From Orthonyx spaldingii (lineage: Eukaryota; Chordata; Aves; Passeriformes; Orthonychidae), in NCBI GenBank assembly GCA_013397795.1, contig VZTJ01000089.1, forward strand, positions 821,200 through 885,199: a stretch of 64,000 nt of DNA, given 5' to 3'. Made by a program: the position numbers and the translations under genes. The notes below the pieces were generated by a model, which made no database searches, had not been told where the DNA came from, and saw nothing but the letters and a program-made list of their open reading frames with translations. Positions 15,001-28,700 of the stretch are shown piece after piece. Position 1 is the stretch's first letter; every line of letters starts with the position of its first letter.

Positions 15001-18000
15001 AAAGGAGGAAAGTTGTTACTTTTGGGGACCACAATTCTGAGGACCAAGTAAAAGCACACGGACTGGAAAGGACTGTAATTCAGCCACCACAGACTGGTGC
15101 TGCTGGATATGTAGAACTGTTCCACAAAGATCCTTGGCCCTGTTTCAAGCATCCTCAGAAGCAGATCAGTGAAGCTTTGTGCAGAAGACTGCCTAGAATT
15201 TTAACCCAGTTGGGAACTAAGGGCTCCTGCAGGATAAATCCTCAGGCAATCGTCCCACTTGGCCCCAGGACACACTGCCTCTGTGAAGGCTGATGAATGC
15301 CTGCAGCTTTGAGGTTAGACAGATTTGGTTTATTTAAACTCAAGTTTTGGCTGCTGCAGCATAAACCTACTACTGCTCATGCAGTCCTTGGGCTGTGCAG
15401 GGCTGCTTCCCCCACTTCAGCACAACTGGTGTCACGGCTGCCAGCAGCTGCTGCTCCAGTTCCTCCCAGCGTGTTCACTCTCTGCAGATGGCTCTGCAGC
15501 ACCACTGCCATGGAGCAGGATGAAATGCAGCCTGGCAGCCTCCTCCCAGCCCAAACCCCTCCTTCCCTGGCCCACTGCTCTCGGTCTTTCCCCATCTCAG
15601 TTTCTCTCCCAGTGCATTAGCCAGCCCCGCCTCACTGGTTTCAGTGACGCTGCTCTGTTTATCCCAGGATGAACACACACATCCAATCTGTTCAGCAAGT
15701 CTCAACAGCCCTGGCAGAGCAGGCCTCCATCTGGAGTGTCCATCTTTGCTGCCTTCAGCTCTGCAGGAGCAGAGAAGTGACAACAAACTTGGGCAAAGGA
15801 GAACCAAAAAGCATCCGAGTATCACCCCTTCTAGCTACCACATGGGTCAGCAGCCAACATGTGTGACCTGAATCACTGGCTTCTGGTTTTCTGGGGTTTT
15901 ATTTTAGGTCATTCAGGAAATTTCCTGGGAAGCATATCCAGTCTCTTCCAGGGAAGAGTCAGCCCAAATCATGTGCAGGACAAAACACAGGACATGGGAA
16001 AATGCAATGGCAGTAGAAAGGTTGGAAAATATGTTTTGAAATTTGAGATGCTTTGATATTAGAGATGCTTTGACACTTGAAGCTCATCCCATCTCACATA
16101 ATCCACACTGGTACCACATAGAGAATACAGAGAGAAGTCAATGTTCCTCTCCCTCTCCAAATCCTTAACAAATACACAAACCAACGATGACAGAGTCCAC
16201 AGATTTGAAAAGCTTGTAAAGCAGCACCAACACTTTAGTTCTTTTATGGCCCTTTGGGTAAACAGAAGAAGCATGGTTCACCTCGAGCCTCTTTTATTCC
16301 CCTTAAGAAATTCTTTCCAATGCTGTTTTACAGGTTTGCACAGCCTTGCAATGAACAGACACCCCACAGCAAACCAGGCATTTAAAAAACACACTAAGCT
16401 ACCGTGAAGTAAATTACTGACTTAACAGCCAGGCACCTACAGGTATAATTGGGTTTCATTTGAAGAACAAATTAAAGCAATGTGCATATTAGCTCTGAGT
16501 CTGCAAGGGGGGCTGAAAAAGACAGAATCTGGAAACTTTCCAAAGTGCACAAGATTAAAGAAGCCCTGCCAAAACAGCTCCCAGGAGACAGCAGTCACAC
16601 CTAGAAGGACCAGCTCCCAGGGAGAGCCAGACTCACACCCAGGTACATCTGCATGCAGACTCCCATCAGAGGGGCAAGGCAAGGCTGCATTTGAACCATA
16701 AACTGCAAAGCAAGGCAATATTTGGGTCGACAAGAACATTGATGGGGACAGAAAAGAACAGGGCAGGGTGAGCAGTTGGGTGGATACTGCAATTATTGGG
16801 TTATAATGTTTCATACTCTTTTCCTTCATGCCCCTTTTCCTAAAGCCCAGGGGTAGCAATACAGACTTCCCTCTCTCAGTATCAAGTCTAGCACTTCAGT
16901 ATATTTTGGGCTTTACTTGTACCTATAACTTCTGTTAAATCCCAGTTCCAAAGGCCAAATTGGGAAAAACTTGACCCCAAAGCATTCACCAGAAGTCTCT
17001 CATAACAAAGTACTCCACCACAGTGACAGCACGTCTCAGGCCACAGTTTCCTCAGATAATACAACTGTTGCTACTGCAGGAATATTTGACTAAACCCAGA
17101 GTCTCTTCAGGATGTCTCCTCAAAGGGATAGGACTCATTTCCTTACTAGTTTAGCCTCCTCCACCCACATCTCTTCTGCTTGCCATCGTTTTGCTGCTGC
17201 TAAAGAGGAGAGAAAAGGATGAAAACAATTAACTAGCTGAAAGGGAAAATAAGTAACAGCCACGGAGGGCTTCAAAGTTCAGCAAGGAAGTAATTAGTGG
17301 AACAGCTGAAAGAGGAAGGCATGAAGAAAAGGCAAAATGGTAAGAGTCAGATGAAAGTAGGGATAGATAATGAACAGCCTATTAGCAGCTTCAAGGCCGG
17401 TCTTGGATGTTATCCTCCAGTTATTTTTTTCCACTCTGTCCCTGGAGGAATTCTGTTCCTTCAAACCACTCTGATTTCTGAACTCTGTGCTGCTCCCTGT
17501 TCACGGTCAGGGTCCAGCTCTAACTGCTGCTTTCCCTCTTCTGACCCTGCAGGCCATTGAAAGTCTCAGCACTCGCCCTCCCCAGACAAAGCACCTGGAT
17601 TTCAGCTGCACAACCCAGTCTGGGTCAGGCAGGGAGTGTTCTCTCAGCAGCACTGCTCACAGTCCTGCCCTGCGGAGTCAAAGGACTCAGGTGACTGTGC
17701 TGAAGAAGGGCACAGTCAGACCTTTGGAGCAAGGGAACAACTTGACATGAAATCCTGCTGGAGCACTGCAGAGGGAGGCTCGGTTGGTGTCAGTTCAGAA
17801 CATGAGACTGTAATAATATTTGCCCTCGGTTCAACTTCATATGCTATGTACAAAAGCCTCTGTTTGAATAAAGGAATGGCCAGGGAAACATGAACTGAGA
17901 AGAGCCAAGAAACTCAAAGCAAAGTCCCAATTCTTTTTGTCTGGAAATCTAACTGCTTTGGAAAGAAACAAAACCACACTGAAGGTAGACAAGGAAAGCT

Positions 18001-19972
18001 CAAGACACATTTCTTGCTGAATTTTCTCAGTTTTCCTTGATGATATTTAAGAAGGAGAGAGCAAGTGCATGTGTGTTCCACAGAAAGGGTTCAAAAATAT
18101 GCCTTTTTTTCCCCTCCTCAGTCTGGCTGTCAGAGCAGCCTTGGTCTCCTGGATAAATAAAATCATAGTGTTTTTTCATAGCCTGCAGGGTGGGAAGAAA
18201 AGAAAAAAACAGCAGTCAGGCAATCTAGGCCTCACCCTGCTCCAATTTTGACCTAGGACAAGCCACTTGCTCACATGGCTCAGGAACAGTCATGAGGGGA
18301 CATGTGCCACTGCTTTTGCAGCCCTCTAAACCACACTGCCTTCACCATCTCCCTGACCCACCTTTGCCTTACACATTCCAGGGGTTGCTGTGCAGCACAC
18401 TGAATGCCAGGGCCTTAATTGGCACCAGATCCTGGCATTCCAGGAAAAAAATAAATAAGTTGATTGTCAAGAGAAGGGTAAACCTGGTCCAAGCCAGAGG
18501 GATGTCAGGATATCATGAAGTATTTCTCCATCCCTCACCTAGACCATGTTACTTTCAGCCCAGTGTTCAGATAATGGCCTTGGCAGTTGTTTCTGTCACT
18601 TATAAAACAGACTGGTCCCCTGAGAGATGTTTGAGCCTGTACACACCATTAAATATTATCAACAACTCAGTTTGGTCATATGAATGCTAGCAACCAAAGT
18701 TTTCTGGGCAGCAACCACCAGTGCAGCAGTGCTGAAGCACCAATATTTAGGATTTTCCAGTTGACTGTGTTTTTCCAAATATGTTTGAGAAGGTCCAGGC
18801 AGGCTTACCTGCCCCAGACACTACCTCCTTCTCCTTGAGGTGTATTTACCCAGATGGCAGGTGTTTTATATTTCAAAAAACATTTGAGTAGGAAAACATT
18901 TGTACAGGCAGGGTCACCTCAGAGGACTTATTTTCTTTCTCCCTTTTTTGTGGGAATAAAGAGCCTTGCACCAGACCCTGGAGCTACTCACGAGCTAACC
19001 CTGTGTGCACGTGAGGCCACGCAGAGCCAAGGCACGGGTGGGGGACATCTGTGCTGCCAGCTCCAGGGAGGCAGAGTGCTGGGGCATTTGGCACTGCTAG
19101 GCTGAGGCAGGAGGGTGAGATTATGGAGACCTTGTCTAACAATCCAGATGTAACTTAGATATGCACACAAGAAGCAGCTCCATACAGCTGTAACTGCTTG
19201 TATGATTTAATTTTATTTTTTTAATGCTAAAGGAAGGGTCCTCAGCCTTCTGGCCTCTGGATGGGCTGGGGAGGGCAGGTAACTTGAGTCAAGTGCAGCA
19301 GCCTAACAAACTCAGTAATGTGTCACCAACCCATGAAGCATCAGCTCTGCCAGACTTCTCCAGACACCTGCTGCTCCCCTCAGAGGGAAGAAAGGGCCAG
19401 TCTTGAAGCAGATCTAGCCAGGAAAGCCAGGAAAGCCCAAGAGTGCCATAACCTAAAAGGCTACAATTACTCACAACAGTTCCTTTGCTAACTGGGCATC
19501 TTCTGCAGGAGGGTTTGTCAGGGAGCATCAAAAGCCTGCTACTCCTTTCAGGAGAGGGAGCCAAACACCAAGCAGAGTAACAATGCCAGCAGTGCCAGGC
19601 CTGTGCCCACCAGCCCCTGCCCCAGCCCCACAATACCTGAGAGGAGCGAGGAGCAGTGGAGGTGGCAGCCAACTTCAGCTGAGTCCATAGCACAGGCTGG
19701 GAATTCAGGTCGTGGTCAGACACAGTCCAGTCATCACCAAGCAAGTTCAAGGAACATCCAAGGTCAAGACAAGAACAGTCAACAATTCAGGGGCCACATC
19801 AGCAAACTCCATGGGCAGCCCCTGGCATGGCTTGTTGGAGGCATAAGCAGACATCCCTACAGCACAGCTCCGAGAGAGAAAGGAGGATTACAGGTCTGAG
19901 ATTAATTGGATTCAAGGGCCCACCCCCCGCAGGCAGAGAGTGGGGGTGGAGGCCCCAGGTGAGGCAGGTCAG
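9001..19972. other. Intergenic DNA, no gene recognised
   Basis: No open frame here has recognisable homology, and no convincing exon was found. A moderately G-rich patch lies around 9,140-9,420 but lacks the CpG density of an island. A 12-bp direct repeat (GAGATGCTTTGA at 16,045 and 16,062) is too short to name. An AATAAA at 17,867-17,872 sits in a 3'-end-like AT-rich context, but no transcript can be inferred upstream of it. Confidence 0.55.
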
Positions 19973-20056
19973 GGTCATTAAGGACTATTGCTGCCCCCAG
20001 GGTGTTTAAGGATTATTGATGCCCTCAGGGTCATTAAGGACTATTGCTGCCCCCAG
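19973..20056. repeat. 28-bp minisatellite, three units
   Basis: Three head-to-tail units of exactly 28 bp lie at 19,973-20,000, 20,001-20,028 and 20,029-20,056. Each starts GGT and ends CCCTCAG or CCCCCAG around a core like TTAAGGACTATTG. Units 1 and 3 are identical, while unit 2 differs at several bases (GTTTAAGGATTATTGATG core). Identity of the outer units with a divergent middle unit suggests unequal exchange or local gene conversion. Nothing coding is associated with it. Confidence 0.9.
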
Positions 20057-22748
20057 GGCCAACGACCACCTCAGGTGTGGCTGATCAGAGCAGGGACAGC
20101 AGCAGCACAAGAGGGAGAACACACAAGGACAGATTTCAGTTCTTGTGATGGCAGTTTATGCTATAAGCAACTGAAGAGAGGTTTCTTTATGTAAGGACCT
20201 ATGACAAAGATTTTCTTATGTGAAGGATTATTTTCTTATATGAATTAATCCTGCTCTCTGCCAAAGTCTGCTGCCAAAGAGCAGGATGTCCTCTGGAAAA
20301 ATGAGGCACAGAAAAGCTCCCACGACCCAGCAAGTCCAGCCACCTGAGAGATCCAGTCTAGTGCTCTGCTACATCATGTTGCCTTTAGTTTTATTTACAC
20401 ATTGCTCCCTGTTCTCATAAGCCAAGATGTAGAATCTAAAATTGTCTCCTATGTTTGCTGAAGTTTGGAAACTGGAAGCAAGCCTTGTCACTGCAGCCCG
20501 TGTCTGAAGAGCCAACTAATTTGTCTTGTCAGAAGCTTCTTTCCTTTGATCTCCAGAGTTATTCACAGTTCAGTTGCTTTCCAGAGATGACTTGTTGCAG
20601 TTTGCTTTGGTTTGAACCAGGCTTTGAAACTAGTGACCAGAATGCACAACACTTCTGCAGAAGATCTTGAGGAAACAGCAGGGTAATTTATGAGACAAAC
20701 TACTAGTCTTCAAAGGATAACATCTTTTCAGCAGAAGTCCCTTTTCTTCAAAGGAAAAAATGCCTTTTGCTTTGTGAACTTGCATTTATATATACATACA
20801 TATAACAAACATTTATTTTACAGCCATCAATGTCTGTGGCATGATGTGTGTGTGTAGAAAGGTCAAATGAAGGCAACTGCCCTCAGAGTGTTGGAAGAGA
20901 TGTTGTCTGAAGGTGGCTGCTCCCAGCCCCTCTGCAGTTTGAAGAGGGGTTGTAAGAAGCCTTGTGGAAGCAGCCAGCAAGGGCTGGCCTCCCACTGGGC
21001 AGTGCTGGAGCAGGAGCAGACAGCACGCCAGCATCTGACAGGAATGGAACCTGTGGGACTGATCTGGCAGCAAGGAGTCTGCGGGGGAAACAAGCTCAGG
21101 CAGATAATTAGAAAGACATGAACAGCCTGGAATGGCCTGGATATCCACTGTGATGATCCCAGTCCCATCTTTCCCTCCGCACGTTCCTTGGAACAACTCC
21201 CTCTTATCCTAAGGAAAGCTCCATCTTTACACACAAAGTGCCTTCTTCTGTGTGCTAGGACAATGAAAATGGATCACAGGTCTTGCTGGAATTAGTCCTG
21301 AGGTGGGAACTCAGCCATTCTGGAGCACAGATGGGGTCAGGTCAGGTTTTTCCCTACAAACAGGAGAAGCCATGTGGTTTTCGTATAATTTGGAACATTT
21401 TCTTACAGAATGAAGATTGATTAGATGCCTGGAGTTCCCCAGAAACAATGTTGATAGTGTTAGCAGCCTGCACACCACAAGAACCCATTCATAAAAAAAA
21501 AATCCTCATTTTAAAATTTATTTTTTTTAAACTTTATGTTCTTGGAAAAAGAAGCTTATTGAGTAACTATCAGAGTTCCTCTTTCATCACCTTGTCATAA
21601 ATCCCACAGGCTCTGAATTCCTTCAACAATCTCTCAGTTAAATTGTGACCTGCCTATTCTAATAAATAAACTTTTTTTTTCTTCCTCCCCAGAAAAGCTG
21701 GAAACATCCAAGGAGTTGCTCCCCCTTGCTCTTGCCCTGAGTTCTACTAATTGAGACATCAAAGCAGATGGAAAATCAAGGTTGTGCCTGTACAATCCCT
21801 GGGCATTAACCTTTCTCTTTAGACCATTTTCAAACAGGGCAATTAACTTTTGCCAACACAGATCCCCCTCTGAAGTTTCAGCCATACATTCTTCTATCAC
21901 TATTTATGTGAAGGATGAAGCAGCTGCTGCCTCTCACCCTGAGGTGGCTGTTCCTGGGGGCAGCTGAAGTGTTCCTGGGGGTATTTTGTGCAAACTGACA
22001 TCCCATCCCAACCCAGTTCCAAACCAAACCCACGCTGCCGCTCTAAGGTGTGGAGGCTTTTTTATCATCTTCACAAATGCACTGACAGGTAAATTTGATA
22101 CTACAAACTGTCAGGGTTGGAGATGATATCACTGTAAAAGGTAAATTAAAGTAAAAACTGCCTGAAATTCATACCATGAGAGTGCACTCAAAAAATGAGC
22201 CCTGGACAGATAGGAAGCAGTGTCACCTTAACTCCATTGGATTGGGGCTTTGCTCCCTTATGGAGCCCTGCAGATAATTTAAACATTTCAAAGAAACACA
22301 GGAACATCTGCGTGAGGGCTGTTCTGTACTCTGCATTTGCCCCCATCCAAAACTAAATCAGAAAGCTCCACTATGGAGGAATGTCTAATTCACACTGCGC
22401 CCCATGGATGTAAACATTTCACTGACATCCTGAGGAAAGACAATGCCAGGCCTCCCAAGGGCCCCCAAGGATCCGCAGCATTTTTGTAGCTGGTTGGACA
22501 GGGCAACATATGTGTACCCATGTTATATGGAGCAAACAGGATGCATAAACGAATGTTGCCCTGGGGCAAGAACAAATCAGGTGGTGCTTGCTTTCTCCCT
22601 AATTTGCTGGCATCATTGTTCTGCTGGTGAGCAACCCCAGCAAAGCCCCCTGGCACATTTTCACTCATATTTAGCTCAGGCCTCTGAACACTGAACATTC
22701 AGGAAGAGAGACTGAAATGGGACCAGGCTTCAATGAAAAGCTGGCCCC

Positions 22749-22779
<31 letters not shown>

Positions 22780-25700
22780 TTTAAGTGCTCTGTGTAGTGA
22801 ACACATGATTGTGCTTAGGACAATGTGCTGCTCCCAAAAAGGGTTTGCAGGTTTTCTTGTAGAGGGGGTGGTGGCAAAGTGCCAGCGACAGACACGGCTC
22901 ATGAGCCCCATTTCTCCACAGTTTCTGCCTCTCCCTGTCAGACAGGACAGTCCCATTAAGCCAGATGCAAAATACAGCCTTAGAATAACTGAATGTAACG
23001 TGTCCCTGGGTGTCCCAGAGGACCTGGATTGAACACTGCAGATTCAGGGAATTTTTGGGGTGTGTTTCAGTTCTTCAGTGACAGAGAACCAGTGTGTGAT
23101 GCTCCCTGCAATATGTGACCACACGAGCATCTGGAACCCGGCTCCTGCTTTTAGAATTAGCCTGTCTGACCAGTGGATGATTCAAAGTGACCCCCACTTC
23201 TAGCAGGAGTCCCCCAAAACCATGCTCTGTCAGGACCCCAATTCTTCACCACCCCACGTGCTGGGGGCTTGGCTCACATTCAACGCACAGTGACCCCCAC
23301 CCACTTCTCAGATCCAGCAAATTCTGCTGGGTATCCAAGTCCTGGAGAAAGAGCCTGGCCATCATACTCAGCTTGGGAGGCACAGATGAACACCAGAGCT
23401 TCTCTCCAAAGCTTCCTGGCAGGCTCTGACTTGGAGGAGATGGAGGGAAAGAAGAAATTTGAAAACACCCTTTCCCCTTTCAGAGCAGTGAGCTGGAAAT
23501 CAGTCTGCCTGCCAGCTCTTGTGGTGTAGTTGCCAGGCAGTAGTACTGCTCTGCAGGCCAGGATCAACAAACTACACATTTGTATTCTCAGCAGGGCCAG
23601 CATTATTACTGCCACAACTTAACACCCTTAAACAGGGACTGCTGCAGCTGTGAGAGCTGTCTTGGGAATCAGGAGAATCACAGCAACCAGTTGATGGACA
23701 TACAGAGAAGAGTGGTGGCTATAAACCACATAGAGAGGGCAAGCTCCTTCATGTTGTAGACAGAAAATAAAGTATCTGATACCCAGATGGACAGAAAAAG
23801 ATATGTAGGAAGGAAATGGACTGACTAATTGAAGATGGAGCCCTTTGGATGGACTTCTGGTGGTTTGACCACAGCTACCAACATTGCTCCAGCAGGATGC
23901 TGTCACTAGCACTGTGGGAATCAGGACTGACATCCACCACGTCTGTGGGCACAAGCAAGCCCTGCCACCTGACCAAGAGCCTCTAACTTTCTCCATCTCT
24001 CTCATGTGGCCACTCATACAACCTCAGCAAGCGACCAGTTACTTGTGCTCAGCCAAGGGTTCATCAGCCAGCAAGCAGTACCAGACACAAGGAAACCCTT
24101 GTGGCAGTAGAAATAAAATTGAGATGCTGGAAACACTTTGCTTTTTCCACACACAGATCTGACTCAGGTCATCGTAGAGAGCTGGAGTGAGCTCCAGGTG
24201 AAAGGGTTTAGACATGGCAATTACAGCATTAGACTCCCTGACAGTGTTTCAGAGAGATCCCTTCATGGTGCATGGCATTGGGGAGGGTGAATGGCAGGAC
24301 AGAGATTCATTGTCACTGAAGGTTTTCTTCTCACCCTGGATTCCTGTGAACATCTCGGATCATGGATGGGAGACAAACAAGGAAAAGTGTAAATTCTGTG
24401 CTTTGACCAGTTTTTCTTCCCTTCTGGCACAGCCCTTTTGCTGGCCCCCAAAACTACTGCTGCAGACAAACTCCATCATGGAGGGACCTCTCCATTTCCT
24501 AGGACTGAGGATGACAGTCTTACATATTCCAGGAGCTACTGCTGCTGAAAATCCTCTTGAAGAGAAAACCAGATCATCCCTTGAGACAACACCTTCCATC
24601 TGAACCTTCCAGGGTTGATGCTTCACAGGATAATTCTTCATCAAGAGGTCTTAATATTGAGCTTGTGGAAAACCATCTTCTCCCTTGTTTATTTCAACAA
24701 ACAGCTAAAGATTCTCGGGCCAGAGAAGAGACCAAAGCACCTTATCACCTCTCTGACAAGCTCATACCAATGTACCATCATGGTGACTGAAAAGCTGTGG
24801 GTGGCTCCAAATCAGGATTTATTTTTAGGTTTCCAGACTGTGCATGCTCTTGCCAAAAGAGCCTGGTCCAAAGTTTATTCAAGTCCACGATAAAAATGTC
24901 TAATGGTGTGAATGACCTTTGGATCAGCTCCAAACACTGTGCACTGATATTAGCACTGGGGCTGGCTGGGGATTCCCTTTGGGAAGACTGCCCAGTAAAG
25001 AGGCAGTTTTCACAAAATTGAAATTTTCAGTGAGAAAAACATCCTGATTTTGAACCTTCTTTCCTTTCACAATAAAGAAATAAAAATACCACCCTTTTTT
25101 TTTTCAATTAAGAAAAGTCAAGAAGAAGTATTTTCTTCAGGGCCAGTTGGAACAAAGTCAGAAACTATGTTTTGGTTTGAATGTGTTCAATAAACCATTA
25201 AAACCTCATTTTCCTATAAGCAGACAGTCTCACTGGGCTGTGGTTTAGATGTCTCATCTTTTCTGCAGGCTGTTTCCTTGAGGACTCCATCTGCCGTGGT
25301 GCAGAGACCTTTAAGGTCTGTGAGACATGACAGCAGCTACACACTGTTCCCTGAAAAATACAGGTATTAAGTTACTGCATGAGAGCTGCTAGAACGAAAT
25401 AAAATTCAAGGCTGATATTCAGCGTTGAGTGGAGTTAAAGCAAAGTTTTTAGGGTTAATTGAACAAACTAACGTGAAAAACATCAATTTGGAGCATACCA
25501 AAATTCTGATCAAAAAATGTCGGAGCAAAACTTATTTCCCCTCTGCAAAGCAAGATGTTTTGAAATTTTATTCCATGAAAAATTTGGAAACATTAGTGTT
25601 TCTTGACAGCCAGAGAGAAAAACAAAGGTTTCAAGGGAGCAAACCTCCCTTTCACAGCACTGCTGTTATTATGAAAGCAAGAAGGTGAGGAAGGAAGATG

Positions 25701-28700
25701 TGAGTTTACTGCTCTGTAGCTGGAAAGTCCTGCAGAAATGAGCATCTAACATCTACGCTCCCTCAGCAACTCTATGCCTTCGTATTTCCAGGATCCTCTC
25801 ACAGGATGGCATGCAATGCACCAGGGAGGAGAGATTAAAGAATCCCCAGCTGATCAGAGAGAGTTTTGAGTAACCATTTCCCTGGATGCCTCAGCTCACC
25901 ATGGCAAGAACACATCTCTAGGGCTTTGTTGGCTCTCTCAGATCTGATTTGACCTTCACTGCATCATTGTCTTGCCTGGAGTTGTTCATGGTTCAAATAA
26001 GGGAGGCCAGAATTCATTCCTGTCTCACCATCCAGCTGACAGGTGGTGTGAAAGTGAAGTGGCATGTGGAGCAAGCACAGGGAAAATCACCTTTTGATCT
26101 CATTGAAGGTGGTCCTCAAACCAGGTCATGCTTGAGAGAACTGGCAGGGAAAATAAGGAGAGGCTGGGATGCAGCTGTCTGTGTTGGGGCAGTCTCCAGT
26201 TCAGAAGAATATTTGCCTTTCTCTCATTGCCAATTTTAGAGCCTTTATAAATACCACACCTAAATAAAATGGAATAAAATAAATGATCCTCCTCAAGCAC
26301 CCCACGCCCTTTAATCACCCTCCCTAAGAATGTCCAAAGGCTGCAGGGATGCATGAGGGCAGGAATAATTGTCAAAAATAACCAGTCTAGGGAGGAAAGC
26401 AATTTATGCTGGGTCTGGAGCAAGGATGAGGTTCCATTTCCTTCTGAGAATCAAGTGAACAATATCAACCCAGAGCCTGTTGTGCAGTCATCAGTGATTT
26501 CCACAGCACAACTTGCAACCTGCAGCAGCACACAGAGTCAGGACACGGGGTGGGGGAGCAGCCAGCCCCTTCCCTGTCACTTGTCCAGTGACAAAAGTTC
26601 ACAAGTGTCCCATCCCATCCTCACTGGTAAATCTGTCCCTTGATGTGCACAGTTTTGTTTTGTTTTGTGCCATGAAGCACAAAACTTAATCTTCTGATTA
26701 TTTGGCAAGATGCCTTTGTCCTGTGAATGCTGCTGGGCCCAGCACAGATCAAGGGCTATTCCCTGGGGTCTTATGCTCACAGACAGATATTTGCCAATTC
26801 CCAACAGTCCAGCTATTTAGCCACCTTTTCTGAACAAGATGCTTGGCCAGAGATGAGATGCAAGACAGATGCAGCACTAATTAGATCTGAACCAAGTGTA
26901 GTTCAAAACACAGCTCTTAGAGAAGATAATGCCACTCACCTTTGAACTGGACCATGCAATCTATAAATGTCAGGTCTGGAATATACACTACAGTGTGGTA
27001 TTTATAGTGCCTTTTTACTATTGCTATTATTATTGTTATTATTTTCCTTTTTACCTGGGGACTGAATGTTTGGGGACTGTGGCAGGAGAGGTCTGTACAT
27101 CTGGAAAGCGTCAGATTTAACGCCCGAAGTCATCAGCCCAGGTCAGCTAAAAGTACATGTTTGCTTCCAGCAGCAGCTGTGCAAACTCCTGTTGCCTTGG
27201 TTGTGCAGGGCTTATGTAAAGATTCCTCAAAGACAGTGCCCTCTTTGTGAGCCCATGGCTCTGCTGATCCCTGGCAATTCCAACCCCAGTTTCAAAAAGA
27301 ACGGGCCTAAAATGGCACTCCCACCGCAAACAGATGTATTTCAGCCTCTGTCTAAGGCAGCATTCATTTCATCACGAAAAGGAAAACACCATAATTTAGG
27401 GTCACACGTCTCCTGCCTGTCAGTCAGGCACTGCCAGCTATTTTTACAGCATCCCAGGGTGTTGTGGCAGTCTAGAGAACAAGTGACACACCTTTCCAAA
27501 GGCACTTCAGAACGATACTGTTCAGTGAGAAACTCTGAGCTCCAAGCTTTGGGTTTGCCCCTGACTTTTTTTTTTTTCCCTTGAACAGGCTTGAAATAAA
27601 ATCTTTCTGTGTGTATTGCACATTTTTTCTATTGCACATTGATCTTCATTGCTTCCCACTGCTTCATGGACTGGCCCTGCACACTGCAATGCACAATGCA
27701 GGTTCAGCGTCAGAACTTTTTCCATGGTGCTGTGGCATGTGGGTGGAGCAGATGTACCCTGAGAACAAACTCTCTCACACCAGTGGCAAACAGCTGAACA
27801 AAACTACTGTAAGAGTAGCCAATACCTACTGTAAGAGAAGCCAAATTTCACTCCCTGACTTCAGGAGCTGTCAGTTGCTTCTGTTTTACATTGAGATTGA
27901 AACTGGCCATTTTTTTTAAGCTAATAAACAGAACTATAATTAAAAACAATCCAGTAAAACTACTGGGCATCTGGAAGAGGCACAGAGAGCACAGAGCAAA
28001 CAGTTCCAAGCATCCCTGCCTTGGAGCCAAATATTGTATCTGCAACGCAAACAGAACACCTCCATATTTACAGTTTGGTGGGAGTTTTGATCAGCTTTAG
28101 GATTCAGACCACTGCTAATTAAAGCCACCAAAAGCCTTTGCATTGACTTTAATGAGCTCTGAGACAAGACTGGAACATACAGCGTTCTACCAAGAGTTCA
28201 AAGTGGAAAAAAACCCAACTCTGGTAAAACTCTTACTTTGGTATTTCTGAAAGCTGAATGCCTGAAGGGACTATGCTGCTCTGGCTGTGCAGTTTCAGCC
28301 TCCATGGATAAAAAGCCCTGCTGAGCCCCTCCTGACAGTGCCAGAGTTCCTCATGTGGAAAACTCCGCTGGCAGTTTCATTACGATAATTGTGCGACAGT
28401 TAATAGTACATTGTGGAGAAAGTGGGCAAGAAAACACAAGGGAGCAAAATCCAGATGATCAATCATCCTTTTCCCTGACACTGTCTTTATGTGGGTTGTT
28501 TTCACCAGGAATATACACCTAATAATTGCCCAGATTCCTTGTTTTTTCAGCATCCTTTCTACGGCAAATGCCATTCGTTACTGTACTGTGGTGATTTAAA
28601 GCTGAAAACGTACTGTGACCTGAATCAAAAGACAGATTAACTTATCTGCTTTAACAAGGAGCTGCTTGAAGTCTTATAGGAAACACTGTATGAACTTACA

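Noticed and set aside
17867..17872. AATAAA in a 3'-end-like context on the plus strand
   Set aside because: No transcript, exon or UTR can be supported upstream. AATAAA is frequent by chance in AT-leaning DNA.
18160..18215. AATCATAGTG...TCATAGCC...GGTGGGAAG, resembling a reverse-oriented CR1 3' end
   Set aside because: Similarity stops after about 40 bases and the expected CR1 body does not follow. Too weak without a repeat search.
19095..19142. GGCTGAGGCAGGAGG string resembling part of a primate Alu or rodent B1 SINE
   Set aside because: No A/B box arrangement, no further SINE similarity and no tail. The rest of the window lacks mammalian repeats, so coincidence is likely.
27066..27584. 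172-codon plus-strand open frame, the longest outside the CpG island and the GC-rich end of the window
   Set aside because: No recognisable motif, no flanking exon signals, and it ends in a poly-T-encoded Phe run. A frame this long is plausible by chance in 64 kb read in six frames.
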